NCBI GenBank assembly: GCA_900543605.1
Contig: UQSK01000010.1
Location: 1 to 50,805 of the forward strand
DNA from: an uncultured Collinsella sp.
Lineage (GTDB): Bacteria; Actinomycetota; Coriobacteriia; Coriobacteriales; Coriobacteriaceae
Length of the DNA stretch: 50,805 bases
Direction of reading: 5' to 3'
The number at the start of each line of letters is the position of its first letter. Within the stretch, counting starts at the first letter, position 1. Positions 8,211 through 18,251 of this stretch are shown in pieces. Both the position numbers and the translations under genes were made by a program. The notes under the pieces were generated by a model, which did no database searches, was not told where the DNA came from, and saw nothing but the letters and a program-made list of their open reading frames with translations.

Positions 8211-8337
8211 GGGTCCGGCATAGGTTAACTTTTCGCCGCGTCCTCGGACATGCAAGAAGCTCTCGCTGCGCACTTCGTGCGGCGGGAGCTTCTTGCGTCC
8301 TGCGGAGTGCGGCGAAAAGTTAACCTATGCCGGACCC
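8211..8337. repeat. 127-bp hairpin element, copy 2
   Basis: Perfect 29-base outer arms (8211-8239 and 8309-8337) enclose a 69-base core almost identical to that of copy 1 at 5665-5791, in the same orientation. The outer arm begins GGGTCCGGCATAGGTTAAC, against GGGCCCGCCATTAGTTTAC in copy 1. One of the core changes leaves a T-G wobble in the inner stem. It may end the larA-larD transcript. Confidence 0.9.
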
Positions 8338-8492
8338 TGCGGGAATCCAGTTGTGTTCGAACAAGCAACCAACATATATATCTGAATTTGGATGTGGTGG
8401 GCACTTTGTTGTTAGGCGCTTTGAGGTGCGAGTGACACTTTGGGGTGCGTGGCGGCCTGGGTTGGGGCGATGCTTTGGGATGAGCTTCTTAC

Positions 8493-9032
8493 TTAGTTGA
8501 AGAGGGGTTTTATGGCTGATAGGTAGTCTTTGGCTACGTCCTCTTTTGGGGCTTGGAAGTTGTGCCAGGCCCACCATTGGACCATTCCTACGAAGCTTGA
8601 GGCTATGTGGTGTAGTAGGAAGCTTCGGTCCATGGTGGCGGCGGGGCCGTTTGGGTCGGTAGGGACGGTTTCGGCTGCTCGTGACATGATGGTCTTGCGT
8701 AGGCAGTCGGCGAAGACGCGTGAGCCGGCGCCGGCTACGAGGGCTCGAACGCCCTGGCGGCGCTCCCAGAGGTTGTTGAGGATATGCTCGACCTGCACGA
8801 GTGGGTCGTCGAGTGGCGTGCCATCGTCGTCGAGGGCGTGGGTGCAGATGTCGCTCACGAGCTCGGACAGTAGGTCATCTTTGCTCTTGAAGAGGCCGTA
8901 GAATGTCGCGCGGCCTACGTGAGCGCGCGCGATGATGTCGCCGACGGTGATCTTGCCGTAGTCCTCCTCGCGAAGGAGCTCGGAAAACGCCGTGACAATA
9001 GCGGCGCGGCTTTTGGTTTTGCGGGCATCCAT
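8493..9032 (-). CDS. TetR/AcrR family transcriptional regulator
   Basis: This 179-residue regulator has an N-terminal TetR helix-turn-helix (KSRAAIVTAFSELL followed by ITVGDIIARAHVGRATFYGL) and a C-terminal ligand-binding region of about 125 residues. I start it at the ATG at 9032. That start codon lies 2 bases past the larC stop codon, so translation is probably coupled and the protein belongs to the larB-larC unit. It may control lactate racemization genes. Candidate operators are the two palindromes at 10790-10836 in front of larB. The ligand cannot be inferred. Confidence 0.85.
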   Translation of the reverse strand: MDARKTKSRAAIVTAFSELLREEDYGKITVGDIIARAHVGRATFYGLFKSKDDLLSELVSDICTHALDDDGTPLDDPLVQVEHILNNLWERRQGVRALVAGAGSRVFADCLRKTIMSRAAETVPTDPNGPAATMDRSFLLHHIASSFVGMVQWWAWHNFQAPKEDVAKDYLSAIKPLFN

Positions 9033-9034
9033 GG

Positions 9035-9952
9035 CTATGCATCCACATGAACAAGCAGGCAACGGAGCGTGCCGGAGCAGCCCTCGTAGGGGCGCTTACC
9101 GGCGCCGTAGCCGACGGCCTCGATGCGGTAGCGGGCCGGCAGGTGCTCGGACGTGCGCAGTGCGGCGACGATGGCGGCGCCCGTGGGCGTTACGAGCTCG
9201 CCGGCGACCGGTGCGGGCGTGAGGGCGATATTGCCCGCCTGGCACAGGTTGACGACGGCGGGGACGGGAATGGGCATGAGGCCGTGGGTACAGTGGATGG
9301 TGCCGTGACCCTCGGAGAGCGACTCGACCACGATGTCCTCAATACCCAGGCCATCGAGGCAGATGGCGACAGAGCAGACGTCGACGATGGAATCGACGGC
9401 GCCCACCTCGTGGAACATGACGGTCTCGGGTGTTTTACCGTGAGCCTTGGCCTCGGCAGCAGCGAGTACGGAAAAAATGGCGAGCGCGCGACGCTTGGCG
9501 CCATCGCTTAGCTGCGAGCCATCGATGATGGCGGTGACGTCGGCTAGCGAGCGGTGATGATGGTGGTGGGTGTGGTGATGATCCTCGTGCTCATGGGCGT
9601 GGCCCTCATGGTCATGTTCGTGGCAGTGCTCGTGTTCGCCATGATCATGATGGTGGTGCTCATGCTCATGCTCATGTGTGTGCCCGGCAACTGCTTCGTT
9701 GCCGTAGAGCCAGGCCATGTCGTGATCATGGTTCTCGAGCTCCTCTGCAAGCTGGACGTCAAAGTCGCAGGCGTCGATGCCATGCTTGTTTACGCGCGTC
9801 ACAGCGATCGAAAAGCCGTCGACCGGCAGCGTGGCGAGCTGTTCGCACAGGTGCTCCTCGCTGGCGCCTAGGTCGAGCAGGGCCGCGACGGTCATGTCGC
9901 CGCTGATGCCCGAGGTGCCGTCGATGATAAGCGTGTGCTGATGATTGGACAT
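9035..9952 (-). CDS. larC: Nickel-insertion protein LarC, first domain only (LarC1)
   Basis: LarC inserts nickel into the pincer cofactor of LarA in a CTP-dependent reaction. This 305-residue protein carries the family start (LIIDGTSGISGDMTVAALLDLG), a histidine-rich metal-binding stretch (about residues 91-133), FHEVGAVDSIVDV and the glycine-rich TPTGAAIVAAL. It stops after VGYGAGKR and RCLLVHVDA, where the first domain normally ends. The C-terminal LarC2 domain, about 130 residues in full-length LarC, is absent. No remnant is seen downstream, where tetR starts 2 bases later. In L. plantarum LarC1 and LarC2 are joined by ribosomal frameshifting, but here no second part follows. Confidence 0.9.
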   Translation of the reverse strand: MSNHQHTLIIDGTSGISGDMTVAALLDLGASEEHLCEQLATLPVDGFSIAVTRVNKHGIDACDFDVQLAEELENHDHDMAWLYGNEAVAGHTHEHEHEHHHHDHGEHEHCHEHDHEGHAHEHEDHHHTHHHHHRSLADVTAIIDGSQLSDGAKRRALAIFSVLAAAEAKAHGKTPETVMFHEVGAVDSIVDVCSVAICLDGLGIEDIVVESLSEGHGTIHCTHGLMPIPVPAVVNLCQAGNIALTPAPVAGELVTPTGAAIVAALRTSEHLPARYRIEAVGYGAGKRPYEGCSGTLRCLLVHVDA

Positions 9953-9962
9953 GGAATGCTCC

Positions 9963-10745
9963 TTAACGGGCGCAGGATGTGCCGGCGCTCAGATGATTGA
10001 TAAGACTTGCCTGGTAGGCGGCGCCGAAGCCGTTGTCGATGTTGACGACCGAAACGCCGCTGGCGCAGGAGTTGAGCATGGCGAGCAGTGCGGCCACGCC
10101 GCCAAAGTTCGCGCCATAGCCCACACTGGTAGGGACGGCGATGACTGGACAGCTCACAAGGCCTCCGATGACGCTCGCCAGGGCGCCTTCCATGCCGGCG
10201 ATGGCGATGACCACCTGCGCTTGGGCAAGTTCCTCGGCATGAGTGAGCAGGCGGTGCAGGCCGGCGACACCCACGTCGTAGAGGCGATCGACCTCGTTGC
10301 CGTAGAACTCGGCCGTCAGTGCCGCCTCTTCGGCGACGGGCAGGTCGCTCGTGCCGGCGCAGGCGACGACAACGCGTCCGTTGCCGGTGGGGGAGGGCTT
10401 GCCACCCACCAGGGCGAGCTGGGCGTCCGGGACATATCCCAGGTCGATGTCGTTGCCGAGAAGCTCAGCGGTGCGCGCGGCTTTTTCGGCATCCAAGCGT
10501 GTGACCAGGATGCGTTCCTGGCCGGCATCGCGCAGCGCTTCGATAATGGCGGCAATCTGCTCGGCGGTTTTACCGGCACCGTAGACAACCTCGCCGGCTC
10601 CCTGGCGCACTCCGCGCGAAAGATCGAGCTGCGCAAAGCCCAAATCGGCGGTCGGAGCCGTCTGGATGCGCGTGAGGGCATCGGCCGGCATAATGCTTCC
10701 GTCTGCCACGTCACTTAGCAATTGCTCAAGATCTCGTTTGTCCAT
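9963..10745 (-). CDS. larB: LarB, nickel-pincer cofactor biosynthesis carboxylase/hydrolase
   Basis: LarB carboxylates and hydrolyses nicotinic acid adenine dinucleotide to start nickel-pincer nucleotide synthesis. It resembles PurE-type AIR carboxylases. Seen are VACAGTSDLPVAEEAALTAE, YDVGVAGLHRLL, IAIAGMEGALASVIGGL and PVIAVPTSVGYGANFGGVAA, together diagnostic. I start at the ATG at 10745 (260 aa, MDKRDLEQLL), which gives the normal N-terminal helix. The upstream in-frame ATG adds 11 residues with no family match. larC begins 10 bases after its stop, so larB-larC-tetR form one unit. Confidence 0.93.
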   Translation of the reverse strand: MDKRDLEQLLSDVADGSIMPADALTRIQTAPTADLGFAQLDLSRGVRQGAGEVVYGAGKTAEQIAAIIEALRDAGQERILVTRLDAEKAARTAELLGNDIDLGYVPDAQLALVGGKPSPTGNGRVVVACAGTSDLPVAEEAALTAEFYGNEVDRLYDVGVAGLHRLLTHAEELAQAQVVIAIAGMEGALASVIGGLVSCPVIAVPTSVGYGANFGGVAALLAMLNSCASGVSVVNIDNGFGAAYQASLINHLSAGTSCAR

Positions 10746-10789
10746 ATAAGTTCCCTTCGACGCAGAAAAGTTTAGCACGCGAAGGGTTG

Positions 10790-10836
10790 TTTCCGAACAT
10801 TAGAGCATAATTGTTCGGAAATCTGACATGTCAGAT
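10790..10836 (-). promoter_or_regulatory. Two adjacent palindromes upstream of larB
   Basis: TTTCCGAACA and TGTTCGGAAA are perfect 10-base arms with a 12-base gap (10790-10821). They abut the perfect 16-base palindrome ATCTGACATGTCAGAT (10821-10836). They lie 45-91 bases before larB and look like operators. The TetR protein of the same unit is a candidate ligand. The positions would also fit the serB 3' end, but such palindromes are not terminator-like. Confidence 0.7.
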
Positions 10837-10861
10837 TAGATGAAGTTGTGAGGCAAACTGA

Positions 10862-11497
10862 CTAGTCACGCAGGATGATGTCCATGGCGAGCATGAGGTT
10901 GCGCTCGTCGATGGCAAACGGGGCGGCTTCGCGCGTCTTAGGCTTGGCGCAAAACGCGATGCCCGTGCCCGCGGCCTGGATCATGGGGATGTCGTTTGCC
11001 CCGTCGCCAATAGCGACCGTGTGGGCCATGTCGACGCCGCACTCAACTGCCCAGTCCAGCAGCTGGATGAGCTTGGACTCCTTGGTCACAATGTCTGCCG
11101 CCAGCTTACCCGTGAGCTTGCCGTCTACGACCTCCAGGCGGTTGGCCAGGCAAAAGTCGATACCTGCGGCAGCCACGATCTTGTCGGCGACCTCGTGGAA
11201 GCCGCCGCTCACCACGCCGACCTTCCAGCCCTTGCTGTGTGCCGAGCGCACAAGCTCCAGCGCGCCGGGGGTAAATGTCACGCGCTCAAAGGTGCGCTCG
11301 AACACGCTCTCGTCCAGGCCGGCGAGTAGCCTCACGCGCTCCTCGAGCGCTTGCTTAAAGTCCAGCTCGCCGCGCATAGCGCGTTCGGTGATCTGTGCCA
11401 CCTGCTCGCCCACGCCGGCCTCCTCGCCCAAAAGATCGATGACCTCCTGGTTGATGAGCGTGGAGTCGATATCCATAACGATGAGGCGTGCAGTCAT
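10862..11497 (-). CDS. serB: Phosphoserine phosphatase
   Basis: SerB removes phosphate from phosphoserine in the last step of serine synthesis. This 211-residue HAD-superfamily enzyme shows motif I (VMDIDSTLI, nucleophile and acid/base aspartates), motif II (VVSGGFHEV), the conserved lysine region (VTKESKLIQLLDW) and motif III/IV (AIGDGANDIPMI). It lacks the N-terminal ACT-like extension of longer SerB forms. I choose the ATG at 11497, which puts motif I at residues 5-10. It is transcribed away from aspS and towards larB, separated from larB by the palindromes at 10790-10836. Confidence 0.92.
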   Translation of the reverse strand: MTARLIVMDIDSTLINQEVIDLLGEEAGVGEQVAQITERAMRGELDFKQALEERVRLLAGLDESVFERTFERVTFTPGALELVRSAHSKGWKVGVVSGGFHEVADKIVAAAGIDFCLANRLEVVDGKLTGKLAADIVTKESKLIQLLDWAVECGVDMAHTVAIGDGANDIPMIQAAGTGIAFCAKPKTREAAPFAIDERNLMLAMDIILRD

Positions 11498-11753
11498 GAC
11501 GGGCCTTTCCAAGTGCTGTTTTATTGGGGCATATTGTCGCACGTGACGAGCGCGGGCGGGTGCCGCGGCGCGTCAATTGTTTCGTCTCCGTCAAGTCTTT
11601 GGGCAGGAGCTACTTTTCCGCGGCACATCGACACAGGTGCGATAAGATAGAACGCCATGTCTGGCTGCGCGGTTTACGCAGGCTGGGCAAATCTGTACGA
11701 CGCCGCCCGGAACGACACGGGGCGGCACAGATCCATAAAGGAGGATCACTGGT

Positions 11754-13541
<1,788 letters not shown>

Positions 13542-13564
13542 GCAAGCGGCTACATATTGCTTGC

Positions 13565-13599
13565 AACGAGGGAAGGACGCGTGCCTTCCCTCGTTTTTT
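13565..13599 (+). terminator. Rho-independent terminator of aspS
   Basis: AACGAGGGAAGG / GCCTTCCCTCGTT with loop ACGCGT is followed by a T-run, 23 bases after the aspS stop codon. Confidence 0.9.
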
Positions 13600-13640
13600 A
13601 TACGCCGAGATTGTGAGGGCATGGGGTGACCGGGCGTCGC

Positions 13641-13840
13641 GGAAAGCGCGTCCCGGAATCTGTGTCCAGAACGGGTCACGCTTTCCCAAAGGGGGTCCTC
13701 TGGGAAAGCGCGACCCAGAATTCGGCAAAATAATGGGGCACAGTTTCCGGTTGAGCTGTCTAACGGAAACTGTGCCCCAGAATGAGCGCTCAAAACGGGG
13801 CAGGCTTTCCGCAACAACTGTCTGGCGGAAAGCCTGCCCC
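13641..13840. repeat. Cluster of related hairpins between aspS and lacI
   Basis: Three clear hairpins lie at 13673-13716 (arms GGGTCACGCTTTCCC / GGGAAAGCGCGACCC), 13734-13779 (TGGGGCACAGTTTCCG and its perfect complement) and 13797-13840 (GGGGCAGGCTTTCCG and its perfect complement). A partial fourth lies at 13641-13655. The arms share a GGGGCA-N3-TTTCCG plan and differ in mirrored positions. The region separates two convergent genes and may end transcription from both sides. Confidence 0.85.
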
Positions 13841-13846
13841 AGTTTC

Positions 13847-14863
13847 TTATAGCGAGTCTCTCTGGATCAGCTGCATGTGCATCACGGAGGTGGTGGGCTC
13901 GGCACCCTTGATCATGTCGAGCGCAATGTTGGCGGCCATGTGGCCTTCTTCGCGCAGGGGCTGGCGGACGGTCGTGAGCGCGGGGACGCAGCGCGTCGCA
14001 ATCTCGTGATCGTCGAAGCCGACGACAGAAACGTCCGCCGGAACGGATAGGCCTGCCTCGTTGAGTGCGGTGATGACGCCAGCTGCGATACGGTCCGATC
14101 CGCAGAGCACGCCATCGAAAGCAATCTCGCGCGCGAGGATCTGGTGCATGGCCTGATAGCCGTCTCCGTTGTTCCAGCCGGTATAGATAACGTTTGCGTC
14201 TGGGAGGTCTTCGCCCAAGACGGCACGGTAGCCGCGCAGGCGGTCGACAACAGCGGGGTTGTCTTGCGGTCCCAACACGGCGACGATATCTTTGCGCCCG
14301 CGTTCCTTCATGGCGAGTGCCGCAAAGTGTCCGCCCTCTTCGTCGTCAGAGTAGACCGTCGAGAACACATCGCGATAGGGGTGGCCCTCGAGCTGGCCGC
14401 ACAACACGGTGGGTACGCCCAGCTCGCGCAGCACCTCGAGCAGCTCGCTGCCCTTGTAGGGGGAGACGTCGATCACGGCGTCGAACGAGCGGCGCTCAAA
14501 GTGCTCGCGTGCGCGGTTGCGCTCATGCGTAGAAGACGCCTGCAAGATAACGGGCAGATAGGACGACTCCGACAGTTCCTCGGTAATGCCGCTCAAAAAC
14601 TCGCTATAGGTGGGGTCGCTGAAGAGTTCACTCAGGGGCTCGGTCACGAGCACGGCGATGATTTCCGTGCGCCCGACAGCGAGCGCTCGGCCACGAGCGT
14701 TGGGGACAAAATTGACTTTCTTGGCCGCCGCGCGAACGCGCTTTTTGGTTTCCTCGCTAATGCGGGGCGAATCGTTGAGAGCGCGTGATGCCGTGGAGCG
14801 CGACACGCCAGCAGCTGCGGCAACCTCGGCAAGCGTAGGTGCGGTGCGAACTGGTTGGGTCAT
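13847..14863 (-). CDS. LacI family repressor of the beta-galactosidase locus
   Basis: This 338-residue LacI/GalR-type regulator has an N-terminal helix-turn-helix (TLAEVAAAAGVSRSTASRAL), the hinge helix region (VPNARGRALAVGRTEIIAVL) and a periplasmic-binding-protein-like sensor domain. It is divergent from the beta-galactosidase gene at 15240. Three identical CAACCGGTTG operators lie in the shared 376-base intergenic region, so autoregulation and repression of the galactosidase by an unbound repressor is the likely arrangement. The inducer is probably a galactoside-derived sugar, which is inference from context. AGGAG precedes the ATG. Confidence 0.9.
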   Translation of the reverse strand: MTQPVRTAPTLAEVAAAAGVSRSTASRALNDSPRISEETKKRVRAAAKKVNFVPNARGRALAVGRTEIIAVLVTEPLSELFSDPTYSEFLSGITEELSESSYLPVILQASSTHERNRAREHFERRSFDAVIDVSPYKGSELLEVLRELGVPTVLCGQLEGHPYRDVFSTVYSDDEEGGHFAALAMKERGRKDIVAVLGPQDNPAVVDRLRGYRAVLGEDLPDANVIYTGWNNGDGYQAMHQILAREIAFDGVLCGSDRIAAGVITALNEAGLSVPADVSVVGFDDHEIATRCVPALTTVRQPLREEGHMAANIALDMIKGAEPTTSVMHMQLIQRDSL

Positions 14864-15105
14864 GGCGTCTCCTGGAGAATGCGGTCGATGTTGTCGCTGA
14901 TACGGGCTGGTGCGGATACAGCTTACTATAGTGCGCCTGAACAGCGTTCATGATATCCGGTGACCGGTGTCGTTTTGCAACCAAGCCACAATCGAATACG
15001 TCTCGTGTGGGTGAGATATCAGCGGGCGTGGTGGTTGCCTACGAGCTTAAGAACGATGTCTTGCGCTGAGTTTCGATACTCAGGGTGACATAAATGTCGC
15101 GGTTG

Positions 15106-15206
15106 TACAACCGGTTGCACCGTTAACCCGATCAAATCGACCGTTCAGCGGACAACCGGTTGCACAGTATTTTGCATCGCCCGTAAGATAAGGACAACCG
15201 GTTGCA
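15106..15206 (+). promoter_or_regulatory. Three LacI-type operators upstream of the beta-galactosidase
   Basis: The palindrome CAACCGGTTG, always inside ACAACCGGTTGCAC, occurs at 15108-15117, 15153-15162 and 15195-15204 (spacing 45 and 42 bases). The last copy ends 35 bases before the ATG at 15240. The central CG and A/T-rich flanks fit LacI-family operators. The spacing of about four helical turns suggests DNA looping. Nothing else was recognised in 14864-15105. Confidence 0.88.
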
Positions 15207-15239
15207 CAAGAATCACTACGATGACGAAGGAGCATCACC

Positions 15240-18200
15240 ATGGACGCCATTAACGATTGGGAAAACCAAGCGCTCACCCACAGGAACCGCCTGGCACCCC
15301 ATGCGTACTTTATGGGTTACGAGACCGCCGATCTCGCTGCAACGTACAGCCGCGAGCTGTCGCGCGGGTTTGTCCAGCTGTCCGGCTCGTGGCAGTTCCG
15401 CCTCTTTGAGGGGCCTGCTGCCGTCTCTAACGAGGAGCTTTCCACGTACGAGCCCGAGTGGGATCACGTGGAGGTTCCGCACCTGTGGCAGGTAGACGGC
15501 TATGGCAACCTTGCCTACACCGACGAGGGTTTCCCGTTCCCGGTGGATCAGCCGTTCGTTCCCTCTGACGATCCCACGGGCGTGTACCAGCACATCGTCA
15601 ATCTTCCCGCCGTGCCTGCCGGCGCTCGCGAGATCATTCGCTTTGACGGCATCGAGAGCTATGGCGAGCTGTACGTCAACGGCAAGTTTATCGGCATGAC
15701 CAAGGGTTCGCGCCTGTCTGCCGAGTTCGACGTGACCGACGCGCTTGTCGAGGGCGACAACCTGTTTGCGGTCAAGGTTCTGCAGTACAGCGATGGTAGC
15801 TATATCGAGGACCAAGACATGTGGTGGGCATCGGGCATCTTCCGCGATGTGTACCTTATGCAGCGTCCCGCCGCACACCTGGTCGACTTTAGGTTCCGCA
15901 CGCACCGCGAGGGCGATGCCGCTCTGATTACGCTCGATACGGTGGCCGAGGGCGCTTCCCGCGTCGTGTTTACGCTCAGCGATGGCGAGAACGTGGTGGC
16001 TACGGGCGAGTGCGTCGACGGCCATGCCGAGTGCAGCGTGACCGATGCCCACTTCTGGAATCCCGAGGACCCCTTCCTCTATGACCTTACGTTTGAGGTC
16101 TACGACGGTGACCAGGTCAGCGAGTACGTTCCGCATCGCCAGGGTCTTGCCGAGGTGACGGTCGAGGGCAATCATATCTACCTCAACGGCACTTACTTTA
16201 AGATGCATGGCGTCAACCGCCACGATCACGACGATCACAAGGGCCGCGCCGTGGGCCTCGATCGCATGCGCCGCGACCTGGAGCTCATGAAGCAGCACAA
16301 CATCAACGCGGTGCGCACGTCCCATTACGCCAACGACCCGCGCTTCTACGAGCTGTGCGACGAGTACGGCATCATGCTGGTCGCCGAGACCGATATGGAG
16401 AGCCATGGCTTCGAGAATATCGGCAATATCGCCCTGGTCACCGACGACCCGGCATGGGAGCCGGCCTACGTCGACCGCATCGAGCGCCTGGTGATGCAGG
16501 AGCGCAACCACGCCTGCATCATTATGTGGTCGATGGGCAACGAGAGCGGCTATGGCTGCAACATCCGCGCGATGTACGCCAAGGCTCACGAGCTCGATGG
16601 TCGTCCGGTCCACTACGAGGAGGACCGCAACGCCGATACCGTCGACGTCATTTCCACGATGTACTCCCGTGTGTCGCAGATGAACGACTTTGGTGAGCAT
16701 CCATTCCCCAAGCCGCGCATCAACTGCGAGTACGGTCACTCCATGGGCAACGGCCCCGGAGGCCTGTCCGAGTATCAGGAGGTCTTCGATCGCTGGGATT
16801 GCATCCAAGGCCAGTTTATCTGGGAATGGTGCGACCACGGTTTGGCTGCTGTGACCGAGGACGGCGTTGCCTACGATATGTATGGTGGCGACAACGGCGA
16901 TTACCCCAACAACAGCAACTTCTGCATCGATGGCATGGTGTTCCCCTGGCAGCAGCCGAGTCCGGGCCTCACTGAGTATGGCCAGGTCATCTGCCCAGTT
17001 CGCATGGCTTATGACGCTGAGGCAGGCGAGCTGACCGTCACCAACAAGCGTTGGTTTACCACCCTCGAGGATGTCTGCCTGTCGGCCGAGACCCTGGTGG
17101 ACGGCGACGTTGTGTGCCGCAAGACGCTCATGCCCGGTGCGGTTGCCCCCGGCGAGTCCGTCCAGCTGCCGCTGGTGATTCGCGAGGCCGCAGTGGGGGA
17201 GACCCTGCTGACCGTGCACGCCTACACCATGGCCGCTCAAGTCTGGTGCGAGCCGATGTTCCAGTTGGGTGCAAGCCAGTTTGCCATCGCCAACCATCCG
17301 GCGCCAGCCATCGCGGCTCCCACTCGTCCTGAGCTTACGGTCGAGGAGACCGAGCAGGAAATCCGCATTCACTCCCTCAACGGTGAGCTGACCTTCAGCA
17401 AGGTCAACGGTACCGTGAGCGAGTGGAAGGCATCCGGCCGCGACGTCATGGCCTCTGGTCCCCAGGTTGGTTTTTGGCATCCGCTCGTCGATAACCATGC
17501 GCAGGAGTATGACTCACTGTGGAAGGACAACTTCATCGATGTGATGCAGACGTCTACCCGCAAGGTTTCTTGGAAGCAGGACGGCAATGCGGTGGTCGTT
17601 ACCGTGAGCCAGCGTATCGCTCCTCCCGTCCGTGCGTTCGGCATGCGCGTCGAGCTCGTCTACACCGTGCTTCCGAGCGGTCGCGTCGACCTCAAGGTTT
17701 CCGGCGAGCCCTACGGTGACTATTCGGACATCATCCCGCGCATCGGCATCTCCTTCGAAGTCCCCGGTTGCGATCGTGCCGTCGAGTGGTATGGCCACGG
17801 CCCAGGCGAGAACTATCCGGACTCGCTGCGCGCCAACCCGGTCGGTCATTACCGCACTACGGTCGACGACATGTTCACGCCCTACGTTATGCCTCAGGAC
17901 TGCGCCAACCGCGAGGGTACCCGCTGGGTTGCCCTGCGCTCCAGCCACGGTGACGGCGTGCTGGTAACCCGTCCGGTTGACGCTGCCTCCAACCCGTTCT
18001 CGTTCTCGGCATGGCCCTATAGCTGCGAGGCCATCGATAACGCCAAGCACGTCTATGACCTTGTCAAGGGCGACACGGTCACGGTCAACATCAACGACCA
18101 GCTGCTCGGCCTTGGTTCGAACTCTTGGGGTTCCGAGGTGCTCGATTCCTACCGCACCCGTTTTGAGAGCTTCAGCTTTGAGGTGTCCCTGCGACCGCTG

Positions 18201-18248
18201 ACGTCTGCCGATCTGGCTCAGGCGCTGGCACCCATTAAGGAGGCATAA
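15240..18248 (+). CDS. Beta-galactosidase, glycoside hydrolase family 2 (EbgA/LacZ type)
   Basis: This 1002-residue cytoplasmic enzyme hydrolyses terminal beta-galactosides such as lactose. Domains in order are a GH2 sugar-binding domain (about 40-215), an immunoglobulin-like domain, the TIM barrel (about 310-600) and the C-terminal beta-galactosidase small-chain domain (about 715-985). The acid/base glutamate is Glu435 in MWSMGNESGYG and the nucleophile is Glu497 in NCEYGHSMGNG. There is no signal peptide. The next gene encodes an EbgC-like protein 3 bases later, so the pair resembles Escherichia coli ebgA-ebgC rather than lacZ alone. Expression is probably controlled by the divergent LacI protein through three operators. 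Confidence 0.94.
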   Translation: MDAINDWENQALTHRNRLAPHAYFMGYETADLAATYSRELSRGFVQLSGSWQFRLFEGPAAVSNEELSTYEPEWDHVEVPHLWQVDGYGNLAYTDEGFPFPVDQPFVPSDDPTGVYQHIVNLPAVPAGAREIIRFDGIESYGELYVNGKFIGMTKGSRLSAEFDVTDALVEGDNLFAVKVLQYSDGSYIEDQDMWWASGIFRDVYLMQRPAAHLVDFRFRTHREGDAALITLDTVAEGASRVVFTLSDGENVVATGECVDGHAECSVTDAHFWNPEDPFLYDLTFEVYDGDQVSEYVPHRQGLAEVTVEGNHIYLNGTYFKMHGVNRHDHDDHKGRAVGLDRMRRDLELMKQHNINAVRTSHYANDPRFYELCDEYGIMLVAETDMESHGFENIGNIALVTDDPAWEPAYVDRIERLVMQERNHACIIMWSMGNESGYGCNIRAMYAKAHELDGRPVHYEEDRNADTVDVISTMYSRVSQMNDFGEHPFPKPRINCEYGHSMGNGPGGLSEYQEVFDRWDCIQGQFIWEWCDHGLAAVTEDGVAYDMYGGDNGDYPNNSNFCIDGMVFPWQQPSPGLTEYGQVICPVRMAYDAEAGELTVTNKRWFTTLEDVCLSAETLVDGDVVCRKTLMPGAVAPGESVQLPLVIREAAVGETLLTVHAYTMAAQVWCEPMFQLGASQFAIANHPAPAIAAPTRPELTVEETEQEIRIHSLNGELTFSKVNGTVSEWKASGRDVMASGPQVGFWHPLVDNHAQEYDSLWKDNFIDVMQTSTRKVSWKQDGNAVVVTVSQRIAPPVRAFGMRVELVYTVLPSGRVDLKVSGEPYGDYSDIIPRIGISFEVPGCDRAVEWYGHGPGENYPDSLRANPVGHYRTTVDDMFTPYVMPQDCANREGTRWVALRSSHGDGVLVTRPVDAASNPFSFSAWPYSCEAIDNAKHVYDLVKGDTVTVNINDQLLGLGSNSWGSEVLDSYRTRFESFSFEVSLRPLTSADLAQALAPIKEA

Positions 18249-18251
18249 GCC

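Noticed and set aside
9554..9871. Plus-strand frame rich in Met, Val and Leu resembling a membrane protein
   Set aside because: It is the antisense of the histidine-rich stretch of LarC. CAT/CAC codons read backwards give ATG/GTG.
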